A stretch of 64,000 nucleotides of DNA from Deltaproteobacteria bacterium HGW-Deltaproteobacteria-19 (GCA_002841865.1 PHBD01000004.1:60434-124433); one strand, 5' to 3'; positions 16,012 to 25,740 are shown, counted from the first letter of the stretch. Translations and numbers: made by a program. Notes: generated from the letters alone by a model not told the origin.

Positions 16012-18990
16012 ATGCCCCACAGAATCGAGATCGGCTTCAAGGAAGGATTGCGGGACGCCCTGGGTGAAAAGATCCGGCGGCGCATCATTGAACACCTGGA
16101 CCTGGACGTGGACACCGTCCGGACGGTGGAGGTCTACACCATCGACGGGGACCTGGCCCCGGAAGAGCTGGAGGCGGCCGCCTCCGGTCCTCTCTCCGAC
16201 CCGGTGATCCAGCATTATGCGGTCGACCGGGGCCTGGCGGACCGCTTCGACTGGCTCATCGAGGTGGGTTTCCGGCCCGGCGTCACGGACAATGTCGGCA
16301 AGACGGCCCGGGAGGCCCTGGCCCTCCTCTTCGGCAGGAAGACGGAGGACTTCCCCCGGGTCTATACCTCCCGGCAGTATCTCCTCAGCGGTCCACTCAA
16401 CCGCAGCGACGCCGAACGGATAGCATCGAGCCTCCTGGCAAACGAACTCATCGAGCGCTATGAGATCGTGGACGGTGCCTCCTGGAATCCCGCCGCCGGC
16501 ATGACGGCCCACGTTCCGCGGGTCGCCGGGATCGACGACCCCCGGGTGGAGGAGATCGACCTCGACACGGACGACGCAACCCTCCTCCGGATCAGCGCCG
16601 AGCGGGTCCTCGCCCTGACTCTGGAGGAGATGAAGATCCTCCGGGACTACCTGAAGGACCCCGCCGTCCTGGAGGCCCGGCGGCGAGTGGGCCTCGGGCC
16701 GGCCATGACCGACGCGGAGCTGGAATGCCTCGCCCAGACCTGGTCGGAGCACTGCAAACACAAGATCTTCAACGCCGAAATCCGATACATCGACGAGCAG
16801 GGGGATGAGAAGACGGTCGTTTCCCTCTTCGACACCTTCATCAAGGGCTCCACGAAAGAAATCCGGAAACGCATGGGGGAGAAAGACTGGTGTCTTTCGG
16901 TCTTCTCCGACAACGCCGGCGTGATCCGCTTCAACGACGACCACAGCCTCGTCTTCAAAGTGGAGACCCACAACTCCCCCTCCGCGCTGGACCCGTACGG
17001 CGGCGCCCTGACGGGCATCGTCGGCGTCAACCGCGACCCCTTCGGTACGGGCCGGGGCGCCCGGCTGATCTTCAACACCGACGTCTTCTGCTTCGCTCCT
17101 CCCGGGTACGACAAGCCCCTGCCGGCGCGGATCCTCCATCCGCGGCGGATCTACGAAGGCGTCCGGGAAGGCGTGGAGCACGGCGGCAACAAGAGCGGCA
17201 TTCCGACGGTGAACGGGTCCCTCGTCTTCGACGACCGGTTCCTCGGGAAGCCCTTGGTCTACTGCGGGACTGCGGGGATCATGCCGGCCGAGCTCGGCGG
17301 CGAGCCCACCCACACGAAAGAGATCCTCCCCGGCGACTGGATCGTCATGACCGGCGGCCGCATCGGCAAGGACGGCATCCACGGCGCCACCTTCTCCTCC
17401 GAAGAGCTGCACGAGGACTCGCCTGTCACGGCGGTGCAGATCGGCGACCCCATCACCCAGAAAAAGATGACGGACTTCCTGCTCATCGCCCGCGACCGGG
17501 GGCTGTACCGCTGCATCACCGACAACGGTGCCGGTGGCCTGTCGTCCTCCGTGGGCGAGACGGCGCGCCTGGCCGGCGGATGCGAATTGGACCTGAAGAA
17601 GGCCCCCCTGAAATACCCCGGCCTCAACCCCTGGGAGATCCTCATCTCCGAGTCCCAGGAGCGGATGACCCTGGCGGTGGATCCCGCCAGGATCGATGCC
17701 TTCCTGGATCTGGCGAAAAAGATGGACACGGAGGCCACGGTCCTCGGCCGCTACACCGACTCGGGGAAATTCCACGTTCTCTACAGCGGGAAGACCGTGA
17801 CCTTCCTGGACATGGATTTCCTCCATGAAGGGCTTCCCCGGATGAACCTCACGGCCCGCTGGGTCCCGCCGGGTAACCCGGAGCCGGAGATCCCGGAACC
17901 GGCCGACTACGGGAACGCCCTGAAGAAAATGCTTTCGCGCCTCAACATCTGCAGCAAGGAATCGGTGGTCCGCCAGTACGATCACGAGGTCCAGGGTGGA
18001 AGCGTCCTGAAGCCCCTCGTAGGCGCTGCCGACGACGGCCCCGGCGACGCCGCGGTGATACGGCCTCTCCTCGACTCCTTCGAGGGCATCGTTGTGGCCC
18101 ACGGCATCTGCCCCCGGTACAGCGACATCGACACGTACGACATGGCGGCCTGCGCCATCGACGAGGGTGTTCGCAACGCGGTGGCCGTCGGCGCCTCCTT
18201 GGATCACCTGGCGGGGCTCGACAACTTCTGCTGGTGCGACCCGGTCCAGTCGGAGAAGACGCCCGACGGGGAATACAAGCTGGCCCAGCTCGTCCGGGCC
18301 AACCAGGCCCTCTACGACTGCACCCTCGTCTACGGCGTTCCCTGCATCTCCGGCAAGGACAGCATGAAGAACGACTACCTCATTGGAGACGTGAAAATCT
18401 CCATCCCTCCGACGCTCCTCTTCTCCACCATCGGGAAGATCGAGGACGTGCGGAAGGCCGTCACCATGGACGCGAAGCGGCCCGGCGACCTCGTGTACGT
18501 CCTCGGGGAGACGTATCCCGAACTGGGCGGCTCCGAGTGGTACGCCCTTCACAATGCCGTCGGGAACAGCGTCCCGAAAGTGAACGCCCCCCGGGCCCGG
18601 GTCCTCTATGAAGCCCTGCACCGGGCCATCCTGGACGGCCGCGTGGCCTCCTGCCACGACTGCGCCGACGGCGGCCTCGGGGTGGCCCTGGCGGAGACGG
18701 CCTTCGCCGGCGCGCTCGGCATGGACGTGGACCTGGGACTCGTCCCGGACCGGGACGTCACCCGGGACGACCACCTGCTGTTCTCGGAGACGCCGAGCCG
18801 CTTCGTCGCCACGGTCTCCCCGGAGAACCGGCAGGCCTTTGAAACGGCCCTGGAAGGATGCGCCTTCGGCTGCATCGGCGCCGTCCGGAGCGACGGCATC
18901 CTGAAGGTGAAGGGACGGTCGGGAGGAACGCTCCTAGAGGAGGACATCGGCGCATTGAAGGCTGCCTGGCAGGCGCCGCTCCATTTCTGA
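16012..18990 (+). CDS. purL: Phosphoribosylformylglycinamidine synthase, PurS-PurL fusion
   Basis: Fourth step of IMP synthesis: ATP-dependent amidation of FGAR to FGAM. The 992-residue product is longer than small PurL (about 740) and shorter than the single-chain 1300-residue enzyme. The N-terminal 160 residues contain PurS-like repeats (RIEIGFKEGLRDALGEKI, then LIEVGFRPGVTDNVGKTA). The linker and synthetase core follow, with AQTWSEHCKHKIF, KVETHNSPSALDPYGGA and CISGKDSMKNDY. The glutaminase domain is encoded separately by purQ, 56 bp downstream. ATG 16012 follows GGGAGAG; the preceding open frame has no ribosome site. Confidence 0.95.
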   Translation: MPHRIEIGFKEGLRDALGEKIRRRIIEHLDLDVDTVRTVEVYTIDGDLAPEELEAAASGPLSDPVIQHYAVDRGLADRFDWLIEVGFRPGVTDNVGKTAREALALLFGRKTEDFPRVYTSRQYLLSGPLNRSDAERIASSLLANELIERYEIVDGASWNPAAGMTAHVPRVAGIDDPRVEEIDLDTDDATLLRISAERVLALTLEEMKILRDYLKDPAVLEARRRVGLGPAMTDAELECLAQTWSEHCKHKIFNAEIRYIDEQGDEKTVVSLFDTFIKGSTKEIRKRMGEKDWCLSVFSDNAGVIRFNDDHSLVFKVETHNSPSALDPYGGALTGIVGVNRDPFGTGRGARLIFNTDVFCFAPPGYDKPLPARILHPRRIYEGVREGVEHGGNKSGIPTVNGSLVFDDRFLGKPLVYCGTAGIMPAELGGEPTHTKEILPGDWIVMTGGRIGKDGIHGATFSSEELHEDSPVTAVQIGDPITQKKMTDFLLIARDRGLYRCITDNGAGGLSSSVGETARLAGGCELDLKKAPLKYPGLNPWEILISESQERMTLAVDPARIDAFLDLAKKMDTEATVLGRYTDSGKFHVLYSGKTVTFLDMDFLHEGLPRMNLTARWVPPGNPEPEIPEPADYGNALKKMLSRLNICSKESVVRQYDHEVQGGSVLKPLVGAADDGPGDAAVIRPLLDSFEGIVVAHGICPRYSDIDTYDMAACAIDEGVRNAVAVGASLDHLAGLDNFCWCDPVQSEKTPDGEYKLAQLVRANQALYDCTLVYGVPCISGKDSMKNDYLIGDVKISIPPTLLFSTIGKIEDVRKAVTMDAKRPGDLVYVLGETYPELGGSEWYALHNAVGNSVPKVNAPRARVLYEALHRAILDGRVASCHDCADGGLGVALAETAFAGALGMDVDLGLVPDRDVTRDDHLLFSETPSRFVATVSPENRQAFETALEGCAFGCIGAVRSDGILKVKGRSGGTLLEEDIGALKAAWQAPLHF

Positions 18991-19046
18991 TCCGGGACAG
19001 AATCCGGACGCGACACGAGAAACATCTCGGCAAGGGGATTCAAGGC

Positions 19047-19874
19047 ATGGCGAAACCGGTGAGATCCATCGTCATCACGGGAAACGGCACGAACTGCGAG
19101 CGGGAAATGGCCCACGCCTGCCGGCTGGCGGGCTCGGACGTCACGGACATCGTCCACATCAGCGAGTTGCTCTGCGGAGAGAAGAAGCTGGACGACTATG
19201 ACTTCCTGAATCTGCCGGGAGGGTTCCTCGACGGCGACGACCTGGGCTCCGCCAAGGCCGGAGCCAACCGGATCCTCCACGCCCCGGTCCGGGGAACGAA
19301 GGAAAAGCTCTTCGACCAGTTCGACCGGTTCATCCGAGCCGGCAAGCTCATCCTCGGAGTCTGCAACGGCTTCCAGCTCCAGGTGAAATTGGGCATGCTC
19401 CCGGGATTCGACGGCGATTACCGAACCCAGACGGCCACGCTCAGCTTCAACGATTCCGGGCGCTTCGAGGACCGATGGGTATCCCTGAAGGTCAACCCGG
19501 ATTCTCCCTGCGTCTTCACCCGGGGCCTGGACGGCCTCTATCTCCCCGTCCGCCACGGCGAGGGGAAGTTCATCCCCGCCGGGGACGGCGTCTGTGAGAG
19601 GCTCGAGAAACAGGGGCAGATCGTCGTCCGGTACTGCACACCGGACTTCCGGGAGGCGACGATGGACTACCCGCTCAATCCCAACGGCTCCGTCGGGGCC
19701 GTCGCCGGCATCTGTAACGAGACGGGCCGCATCTTCGGCCTGATGCCCCATCCGGAGGCCTACCTCCACCGGACGAATCACCCCCGCTGGACCCGGGAGG
19801 ATCTCCCGGAGGAGGGGATGGGCCTCGCCCTGTTCCGCAATGCCGTGGAGTTCCTCCGGCGCGAGTCGCTCTGA
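19047..19874 (+). CDS. purQ: Phosphoribosylformylglycinamidine synthase, glutaminase subunit
   Basis: Class I glutamine amidotransferase subunit that hydrolyses glutamine and channels ammonia to PurL. The 275-residue product has the nucleophile elbow LGVCNGFQL (Cys near 109) and the catalytic His-Glu pair in GLMPHPEAYLHR near the C terminus. It is longer than Bacillus PurQ (about 227) and resembles the glutaminase part of large PurL, fitting a partner of the PurSL-type chain encoded just upstream. ATG 19047 is taken at MAKPVRSIVITGNGTNCE; upstream frame belongs to the end of purL. Confidence 0.94.
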   Translation: MAKPVRSIVITGNGTNCEREMAHACRLAGSDVTDIVHISELLCGEKKLDDYDFLNLPGGFLDGDDLGSAKAGANRILHAPVRGTKEKLFDQFDRFIRAGKLILGVCNGFQLQVKLGMLPGFDGDYRTQTATLSFNDSGRFEDRWVSLKVNPDSPCVFTRGLDGLYLPVRHGEGKFIPAGDGVCERLEKQGQIVVRYCTPDFREATMDYPLNPNGSVGAVAGICNETGRIFGLMPHPEAYLHRTNHPRWTREDLPEEGMGLALFRNAVEFLRRESL

Positions 19875-19910
19875 CGATCGCAACGGCAACATCCTGAAAG
19901 GAGCCCTGCC

Positions 19911-20615
19911 ATGAGCCTCATCACCGCCGAGAATCTGGCGAAGGACTACCGGACCGGGGAAGTCACCGTCCATGCCCTTCGGGGGGTGTCCTTCCGGATC
20001 GAGCCAGCCTCTTTCGTCTCCTTCGTCGGTCCCTCCGGGAGCGGGAAGACCACCATCCTGAACATCGTCGGCTGCCTGGACAAGCCCAGCGGGGGAAGCC
20101 TGACCGTCGCCGGAACGGACGTCACGGCCCTCGACATGAAGGAAAGCGCCCGCTTTCGGGGAAATCACATCGGCTTCATCTTCCAGGACTTCAACCTCAT
20201 CCCCGTGCTGACCGTTCACGAGAACGTCGAGTACCCCCTGATGATGGTCCAGAACGTGCCGGAGCGGGAGCGGCGGGAACGGATCGGGACGCTCCTGGAG
20301 GCCGTGGGGATGGCGGATCAGCGGGACAAGTACCCGGACCAGCTCTCGGGTGGCCAGAAGCAGAGGGCGGCCATTGCCCGGGCGCTGGTAACGAACCCCC
20401 GGCTTGTCCTGGCGGACGAACCGACGGCGAATCTGGACTCGGCAACGGCCTACGCCGTCATCGATCTCATGAAACGCATGCGGGACGAACGGCAGACGAC
20501 GTTCATCTTTTCCACCCACGACCAGAAGATCGTCGGCGAGGCGGAGATTCTCTTCTGGCTGGAGGACGGCGCCCTCCGGGAGGTCCAGGAAAAGGGAGGT
20601 CGGAACCATGGTTAA
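19911..20615 (+). CDS. ABC transporter ATP-binding protein, LolD/MacB type
   Basis: A 234-residue ATPase that would energise the permease encoded next. Walker A is GPSGSGKTT (about 43-51), the signature is LSGGQKQRAAIARAL, Walker B is LVLADEPTANLD and the H-loop is FSTHD, so it is catalytically complete. AAAGGAG lies before its ATG and its stop overlaps the permease start by 8 bp. The family (3.A.1.125/122-like) moves lipoproteins or other envelope substrates out of the inner membrane by mechanotransmission rather than import. Confidence 0.92.
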   Translation: MSLITAENLAKDYRTGEVTVHALRGVSFRIEPASFVSFVGPSGSGKTTILNIVGCLDKPSGGSLTVAGTDVTALDMKESARFRGNHIGFIFQDFNLIPVLTVHENVEYPLMMVQNVPERERRERIGTLLEAVGMADQRDKYPDQLSGGQKQRAAIARALVTNPRLVLADEPTANLDSATAYAVIDLMKRMRDERQTTFIFSTHDQKIVGEAEILFWLEDGALREVQEKGGRNHG

Positions 20616-21846
20616 TCTCTTCAAGATGGCCGTCCGGAACCTCCTGCGGTACCGCCGCCGAACCCTGCTGACGGCGTCTCTCATCACCATCGGAGTGGTC
20701 TTTGTCCTTGTTTTCCTTTCTGTCTCCGGCTCCTTCAAGGCCATGATGATAGGCCAGATCACCGATTCGATGCTCGGCCATCTCCAGATCCACCGGCAGG
20801 GCTACGTTGCCTCCATCGACAATCTTCCCCTGAATCTCAACCTGAAGCCGCCGGAGGTCCGCAAAGTGTCGGAGGCCCTCGATGGGATGCCTGGTGTGGA
20901 GACCTATTCTCCGCGGATCAAGTTCGGGGGCATGTTCAGCAACTTCACCGAAACGACCAACATCCGTCTCAATGGGATCATCCCGGAACGGGAATTCAAA
21001 ACGGTGCCCCTGCTTCCCTCGCGGATCAGTGAGGGAAAAAAGACCCTCGTGAAGGGGGAAATGCTCCTGCCGGCCCTTTTGGCCCGTGGCATGAACGTCA
21101 AGGTGGGAGACCCCGTGGTCGTCGTGGCGACAAACCAGGACGGCTCCGTCAACGGCAAGCAGTTCATCGTCGCGGGAATTCTCGAAGGCGTGACCGGCCC
21201 GGGGGGACGGGACGGCTACATCCACCTGGACGACGCCGTGGAAACCCTGCGGATGCGGGAGCCCGAAATCAGCGAGATCGCCGTACGGCTGAAAGATTTC
21301 GGTCGCCTGTCGGACGTTCACAACAGGCTTTCCGGTCTTCTTGCAGGGGAAAAGAATCCGCAGGGGAAGCCTCTGTTCGAGGTCCACACCTGGGAGGCCC
21401 TATCGCCCTTTTTCAACGTCGCCCGGATGATCGATGTCATGACCTTCTTCATCAAGCTTATGCTCATCGCCATCGTCCTGATCAGCATCATGAACGTCAT
21501 GATCATGGCCGTTTACGAGCGGGTCCGGGAGATCGGCACCATGGCGGCCATCGGCACCCTTCCCGGCCGGATCCTCTCCCTGTTTCTCTTCGAGGGCTTC
21601 TGCCTTGGCATCCTGGGGGCCGTCGTCGGCTGTATCGCCGGGAGCCTGCTCCTGTGGATCCTCAATCTTTCCCGAGTCACCTTCGACTTCGGCCAGCAGA
21701 AGGGACTTGTCCTGGCGGTATCCCTCCGGCCGGAGGACCTTCTGACCATATCCGTCACCGTCATCCTCGTCTCTGTAGCGGCGAGCCTGCAGCCCGCCTG
21801 GAAGGCCTCACGGATGGAGCCGATCGAGGCGCTGCGCCACGTCTGA
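20608..21846 (+). CDS. FtsX/LolE-type ABC transporter permease
   Basis: A 412-residue permease with the four-helix FtsX/MacB topology: TM1 at about 20-45 (TLLTASLITIGVVFVLVFLSV), a 230-residue periplasmic domain, and three C-terminal helices (from about 275) ending in the family tail QPAWKASRMEPIEALRHV. Only one permease gene is present, so it would act as a homodimer. It overlaps the ATPase gene by 8 bp and is followed 23 bp later by a LolA-like carrier gene, suggesting export of a lipidic or lipoprotein cargo. Confidence 0.92.
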   Translation: MVNLFKMAVRNLLRYRRRTLLTASLITIGVVFVLVFLSVSGSFKAMMIGQITDSMLGHLQIHRQGYVASIDNLPLNLNLKPPEVRKVSEALDGMPGVETYSPRIKFGGMFSNFTETTNIRLNGIIPEREFKTVPLLPSRISEGKKTLVKGEMLLPALLARGMNVKVGDPVVVVATNQDGSVNGKQFIVAGILEGVTGPGGRDGYIHLDDAVETLRMREPEISEIAVRLKDFGRLSDVHNRLSGLLAGEKNPQGKPLFEVHTWEALSPFFNVARMIDVMTFFIKLMLIAIVLISIMNVMIMAVYERVREIGTMAAIGTLPGRILSLFLFEGFCLGILGAVVGCIAGSLLLWILNLSRVTFDFGQQKGLVLAVSLRPEDLLTISVTVILVSVAASLQPAWKASRMEPIEALRHV

Positions 21847-21869
21847 CCGGAAAAGAAAGGAGAAACCTC

Positions 21870-22601
21870 ATGCTGCAGAAGCTGCTGATCTCGTCTCTGG
21901 TTCTTCTGTTCGCCCTGCCGGCCTTTGCCCTGGACGGCCCCGCTCTCCTGAAGCAAGTGGACAGGAACCTGAACCCCGAGTCCTACGAAATGTACAGGAA
22001 GCTGATCAACGTGGAACCCGATGGAAAAAAGAAGGAGTTCACCCTCTTTTCCGTCAAGAAGGGAGCCGACAAGGTGGCCGCCCTCTTCCTCGCCCCGGCC
22101 AGCGAAAAGGGCCGCAGCACTCTACGGCTGGGTGATAACATGTGGCTCTACATCCCCGGTGTGGGCAAGCCGATCCGCATCACCAGCCTCCAGTCCGTGG
22201 TCGGGGGCGTGTTCAACAATGCCGACATCCTGAACCTCGACTACAGCACCGAGTACGACGTGAAATCCATCACGGACAAGGACGGGGGGTACCTGCTGCA
22301 CCTCAAGGCGAAGACCCGGGAGGTCGCCTATGACCAGTTGCGCATGCAGGTCGACCGGAATCGCAAGGTTCCGATCCGGATCGAGTGCCTCACCGAGGCG
22401 GGGATGCTCATCAAAACCCTCTACTTCAAAGACACGAAGGAGTTCGGCGGCGGGCTCGTGAGGCCCTCGGTGGTCGAGACGGACAGCCCCCTCTACAAAG
22501 GCTACCGGTCCATCATGATCTACGCGAAGATCCGCAAGCGGACGTTCAAAGACGAGGTCTTCACCCTCACTCACATGCCGAACATCGATTCGCTCCGATA
22601 G
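21870..22601 (+). CDS. LolA-like outer-membrane lipoprotein-sorting protein
   Basis: A 243-residue secreted protein with a signal peptide (MLQKLLISSLVLLFALPAFA) and the LolA/LppX-type beta-half-barrel family pattern (COG2834): NPESYEMYRKLINVEPDGKK, FLAPASEKGRSTLRLGDNMW, LYIPGVGKPIRI and DYDVKS-like strands. It is distinct from canonical LolA and typical of carriers coupled to RND or MacB-type transporters. ATG 21870 follows AAGGAG by 8 nt. It is located in the periplasm and probably ferries cargo between the preceding permease and the following beta-barrel. Confidence 0.88.
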   Translation: MLQKLLISSLVLLFALPAFALDGPALLKQVDRNLNPESYEMYRKLINVEPDGKKKEFTLFSVKKGADKVAALFLAPASEKGRSTLRLGDNMWLYIPGVGKPIRITSLQSVVGGVFNNADILNLDYSTEYDVKSITDKDGGYLLHLKAKTREVAYDQLRMQVDRNRKVPIRIECLTEAGMLIKTLYFKDTKEFGGGLVRPSVVETDSPLYKGYRSIMIYAKIRKRTFKDEVFTLTHMPNIDSLR

Positions 22602-22680
22602 GGACCGATGGACGAATGACCCGGTTTCGTGCATTTGGCCGCGGACCCGACCGCGGCCGAGCCTGCCCCGGGAGGCAAAC

Positions 22681-24051
22681 ATGAAGCCCGCACAACCGGG
22701 GACTCCGGACTGGCACAGCCGGGGATCCCTTCGCAGGAACGGCGGACGCCCGTGTCTTGCAGGCGCACTGCTCCTGTGGGTCCTCCTTACCCTGGCACCC
22801 GCTGCCCGGGCCGCGGACGAGTCTTATTCCTTCGACCTTTCGGAAATCGAAAAAAAATCCTGGCACATCGGAGGCTACGCCGAGGTCCGGCCGGTCCGAT
22901 ACCGCCTCAATCCCGACGGGGCATTCTACAAGCTTCGCTTCTACAACCGGCACGAGGGAGACGCCGTCGACGAGTTCAACGGCCGGTTGCAGTTGGAAGG
23001 GAGTTATGAGAAAGGCATTGCCCGCCTGTACATGAGAACCAACACGGACTATCGACGCTCGTACACAGGGGAGACGGAAAAAACGAGCATCTACGAGGGG
23101 TACGGTTCCCTCCGCCCCTCCGCTTCCTTCAAAATTGACGCCGGCAAGAAGAATCTCAAGTGGGGAAAGGGTTATGCCTGGAATCCGGCCGCTTTCCTGG
23201 ACCGACCGAAGGATCCCGACGATCCGGAACTCCCCATGGAGGGTTACATCGTCCTCACGGCCGACTGGATCCGAAGCTTCGACGGGCCGCTGAAGACCGT
23301 TTCTTTCTCCCCCGTCGTGCTTCCCGTCTATGACCATGTGAACGACGAGTTCGGAGCCGCCGACCGGATCAATGTTGCGGGCAAGCTCTACCTCCTTCTG
23401 TACGACACGGACATCGACCTGATGGTCCTGGCCGACGGCAGCCGCACCACCCGCTTCGGGTTCGACTTCTCCCGGAACTGGACGAGCAACTTTGAGATCC
23501 ACGGAGAATTCGCCTGGATCCGGGATCAAGCGAAAACCAGGATCGACGCGGCCGGGTCCGCCGAGACGGAAAGGTATGACGCCTTCAGCGGCCTCATCGG
23601 CCTCCGCTACCTCACGACCCGGGACACGACGATCATCGCCGAGTATTACCACAGCGGGACGGGATACACGGCTGAGGAAATGAAAGGATTCTATGCCTTC
23701 GTCAACCGGGGGTGGCGGACGTACCTGGCCGGCGGCGGCGATGGCATTCTCCAGCGGGCTCTTCTGACAGCGGACGGAACGTATGGCCGGCTCAACCCCA
23801 TGCGGGACTACCTGTACCTGCGGATCACCCAGAAGGAGCCATTCGACATCCTGTACTTCACGCCTGCCCTGACCGTCATGGCCAACCTGAACGACGGGGG
23901 ATACACCGTCTCGCCGGAGGCCGTGTACACGAGGATTACGAACCTGGAATTGAGGCTCAAGGCCAGTTTTCTTTACGGGGGTCCCGACAGCGAATTCGGC
24001 GAGAAACAGAACCGCTGGCGCATCGAGTTCCGGGCGGGATACTCGTTTTAG
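22681..24051 (+). CDS. Predicted outer-membrane beta-barrel protein of the Lol-like cassette
   Basis: A 456-residue protein with an N-terminal basic/hydrophobic export signal (about 20-42, ending ARA-AD). Beyond this it has many alternating hydrophobic strands and a C-terminal aromatic (RIEFRAGYSF), as in outer-membrane barrels. A notable conserved-looking stretch is KKNLKWGKGYAWNPAAFL near 155. Specific function is unknown. It is 79 bp after the LolA-like gene, with GGGAGG before ATG, and it ends the cassette. It may receive the cargo or form the export/insertion site at the outer membrane. Confidence 0.75.
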   Translation: MKPAQPGTPDWHSRGSLRRNGGRPCLAGALLLWVLLTLAPAARAADESYSFDLSEIEKKSWHIGGYAEVRPVRYRLNPDGAFYKLRFYNRHEGDAVDEFNGRLQLEGSYEKGIARLYMRTNTDYRRSYTGETEKTSIYEGYGSLRPSASFKIDAGKKNLKWGKGYAWNPAAFLDRPKDPDDPELPMEGYIVLTADWIRSFDGPLKTVSFSPVVLPVYDHVNDEFGAADRINVAGKLYLLLYDTDIDLMVLADGSRTTRFGFDFSRNWTSNFEIHGEFAWIRDQAKTRIDAAGSAETERYDAFSGLIGLRYLTTRDTTIIAEYYHSGTGYTAEEMKGFYAFVNRGWRTYLAGGGDGILQRALLTADGTYGRLNPMRDYLYLRITQKEPFDILYFTPALTVMANLNDGGYTVSPEAVYTRITNLELRLKASFLYGGPDSEFGEKQNRWRIEFRAGYSF

Positions 24052-24279
24052 GGAATACCGTCGTGCCCTGATCGCAGGTGCCTGATCCGGGCACTGAAGC
24101 GCTCCGTGATGGCGTGCGGGACCCCTTGCCCGGAGCCCCCCGGCCGTTCATTAAGGCACTCCAACTGTTTAATATCTCAACGCATTATTGCGCCTCGCGG
24201 AACCCATAAATTCATTGAAAAAAAACCCTTCCGATGTTAAGGGTATCGGCATTCCAACCAAGAGAGAGAGCGGCAAACC

Positions 24280-25740
24280 ATGGACCTCGGCCACATGCTG
24301 GAGGAAAGTACCAGACGTTTTACCGAACGGATTGCCCTCATCCATGACGGCAATAGCCTTACCTATCGGGACCTGAACCGGGCTGTCAACGCCCTCGCCG
24401 GAAGTCTTCGGGATCTGGGAATCGGCAAGGACGACAAGGTCGCCATTCTGCTCCCCAACATCCCCGAATTCGTCATCGCCTACCTTGCCGCCCAGAAGCT
24501 CGGCGCCGTCGCGGTCACGCTCAACATCATGTCCACCGCCTTCGAGCTTCGGCACCTCTTGAGCAACAGCGATTCCAAAGCCTTTATCACCACGGCCTCG
24601 GCGGCAAGACGATTCGAGGAGATCCGGGATGAACTGCCGCTCTGCCGGCACCTTCTGGTCACCGACAGTACCGATTCTCCCTATGCCTGGAATACGCTCG
24701 TGTCGCAGGGAGGAAACGACTTCCCGATTCCCGCCATCGGAGATGACGATCCCGCGGTCATAATCTACACGTCGGGACTGACCGGCAGGCCCGTGGGGGC
24801 GGTGCTCACCCATGGCAACCTGCAGAGCCAGACGGGCCTTCTGGCATCGGAGGTTGCCGGTACGGAAGAAGATCGCTGCCTGGCGATCATCCCGTTCTTC
24901 CACTCCTTCGGCGGCGTCGCCAACATGCTCGCACCGATCAGGACCGGGGCCAGCATCGTCCTCATGGACCGCTTCACCCTGGATGGCATCTTCACCGCCA
25001 TCGAACGGGAAAAAGTCACCTACATCACAGGCGTACCCCGGCTGTTTCTGGGCATGATCTTTCATGACAAGGCGGACAGCCACGACGTAAGCTCGCTCCG
25101 CTTCTGCATCACCGGCGGTGCCGCCATCCCGCCGGACGTCTTCGCCGCCTTCGAGTCCAAATTCAAGGTCAAACTGGTCGAAGGATACGGCCTCACGGAG
25201 GCCTCCCCGATCTGCACCCTCAGCCGCATCGACCGGCCCCACCGGCCGGGCTCCATCGGCACGGTAATCCCCGGCCTGGAAGCAAGAATCGTCGACAAGG
25301 CCGGGCTGGAGGTTCCCCGGGGACAAGAAGGGGAACTCATCGTCCGCGGCCCGAACATCATGAAGGGATACTACAAGGACGAAGCCCGGACCGCCGAGGT
25401 CATCCGGGACGGCTGGCTCCATACGAGCGACCTGGGAACCATGGACGAGGACGGATACATTTTCCTGACGGGCCACGCAAAGCGGATGGTCATCACCAGC
25501 GGTTTCAACGTCTACCCCCGGGAGATCGAACTGGTCCTGGAGATGCACCCGGCCGTCAGGCAGGCAAAGATCACGGGCAAGCAGGACCTGATGCGCGGCG
25601 AGATCGTGAAGGCCAGCATCGTTCTGAATCCGGGTGCGACGGCCGGCGAGAAGGATATCCTTCGGCACTGCCGGATCTACCTGTCCAACTACAAACACCC
25701 CCGGGAGATCGAATTCGTCGAGACAATCGACGAGGCATGA
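24280..25740 (+). CDS. Acyl-CoA synthetase (AMP-binding family) with degenerate catalytic motifs
   Basis: A 486-residue ANL-superfamily protein. The fold motifs are readable: VIIYTSGLTGRPVGAVLTHG (A3), YGLTEASP (A5), HTSDLGTMDEDGY (A7) and GHAKRMVITSGFNVYPREIE (A8). But the A3 loop lacks the usual Ser/Thr and Lys (SGLTGRPVG in place of SG[ST]TGxPKG). The A8 Arg is His, and the protein stops at REIEFVETIDEA, before the LPxTxxGK motif with the adenylation lysine (A10). It may be inactive, act only in thioesterification, or bind acyl-CoA. It heads the beta-oxidation cluster; a weak GA-rich ribosome site precedes ATG 24280. Confidence 0.83.
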   Translation: MDLGHMLEESTRRFTERIALIHDGNSLTYRDLNRAVNALAGSLRDLGIGKDDKVAILLPNIPEFVIAYLAAQKLGAVAVTLNIMSTAFELRHLLSNSDSKAFITTASAARRFEEIRDELPLCRHLLVTDSTDSPYAWNTLVSQGGNDFPIPAIGDDDPAVIIYTSGLTGRPVGAVLTHGNLQSQTGLLASEVAGTEEDRCLAIIPFFHSFGGVANMLAPIRTGASIVLMDRFTLDGIFTAIEREKVTYITGVPRLFLGMIFHDKADSHDVSSLRFCITGGAAIPPDVFAAFESKFKVKLVEGYGLTEASPICTLSRIDRPHRPGSIGTVIPGLEARIVDKAGLEVPRGQEGELIVRGPNIMKGYYKDEARTAEVIRDGWLHTSDLGTMDEDGYIFLTGHAKRMVITSGFNVYPREIELVLEMHPAVRQAKITGKQDLMRGEIVKASIVLNPGATAGEKDILRHCRIYLSNYKHPREIEFVETIDEA

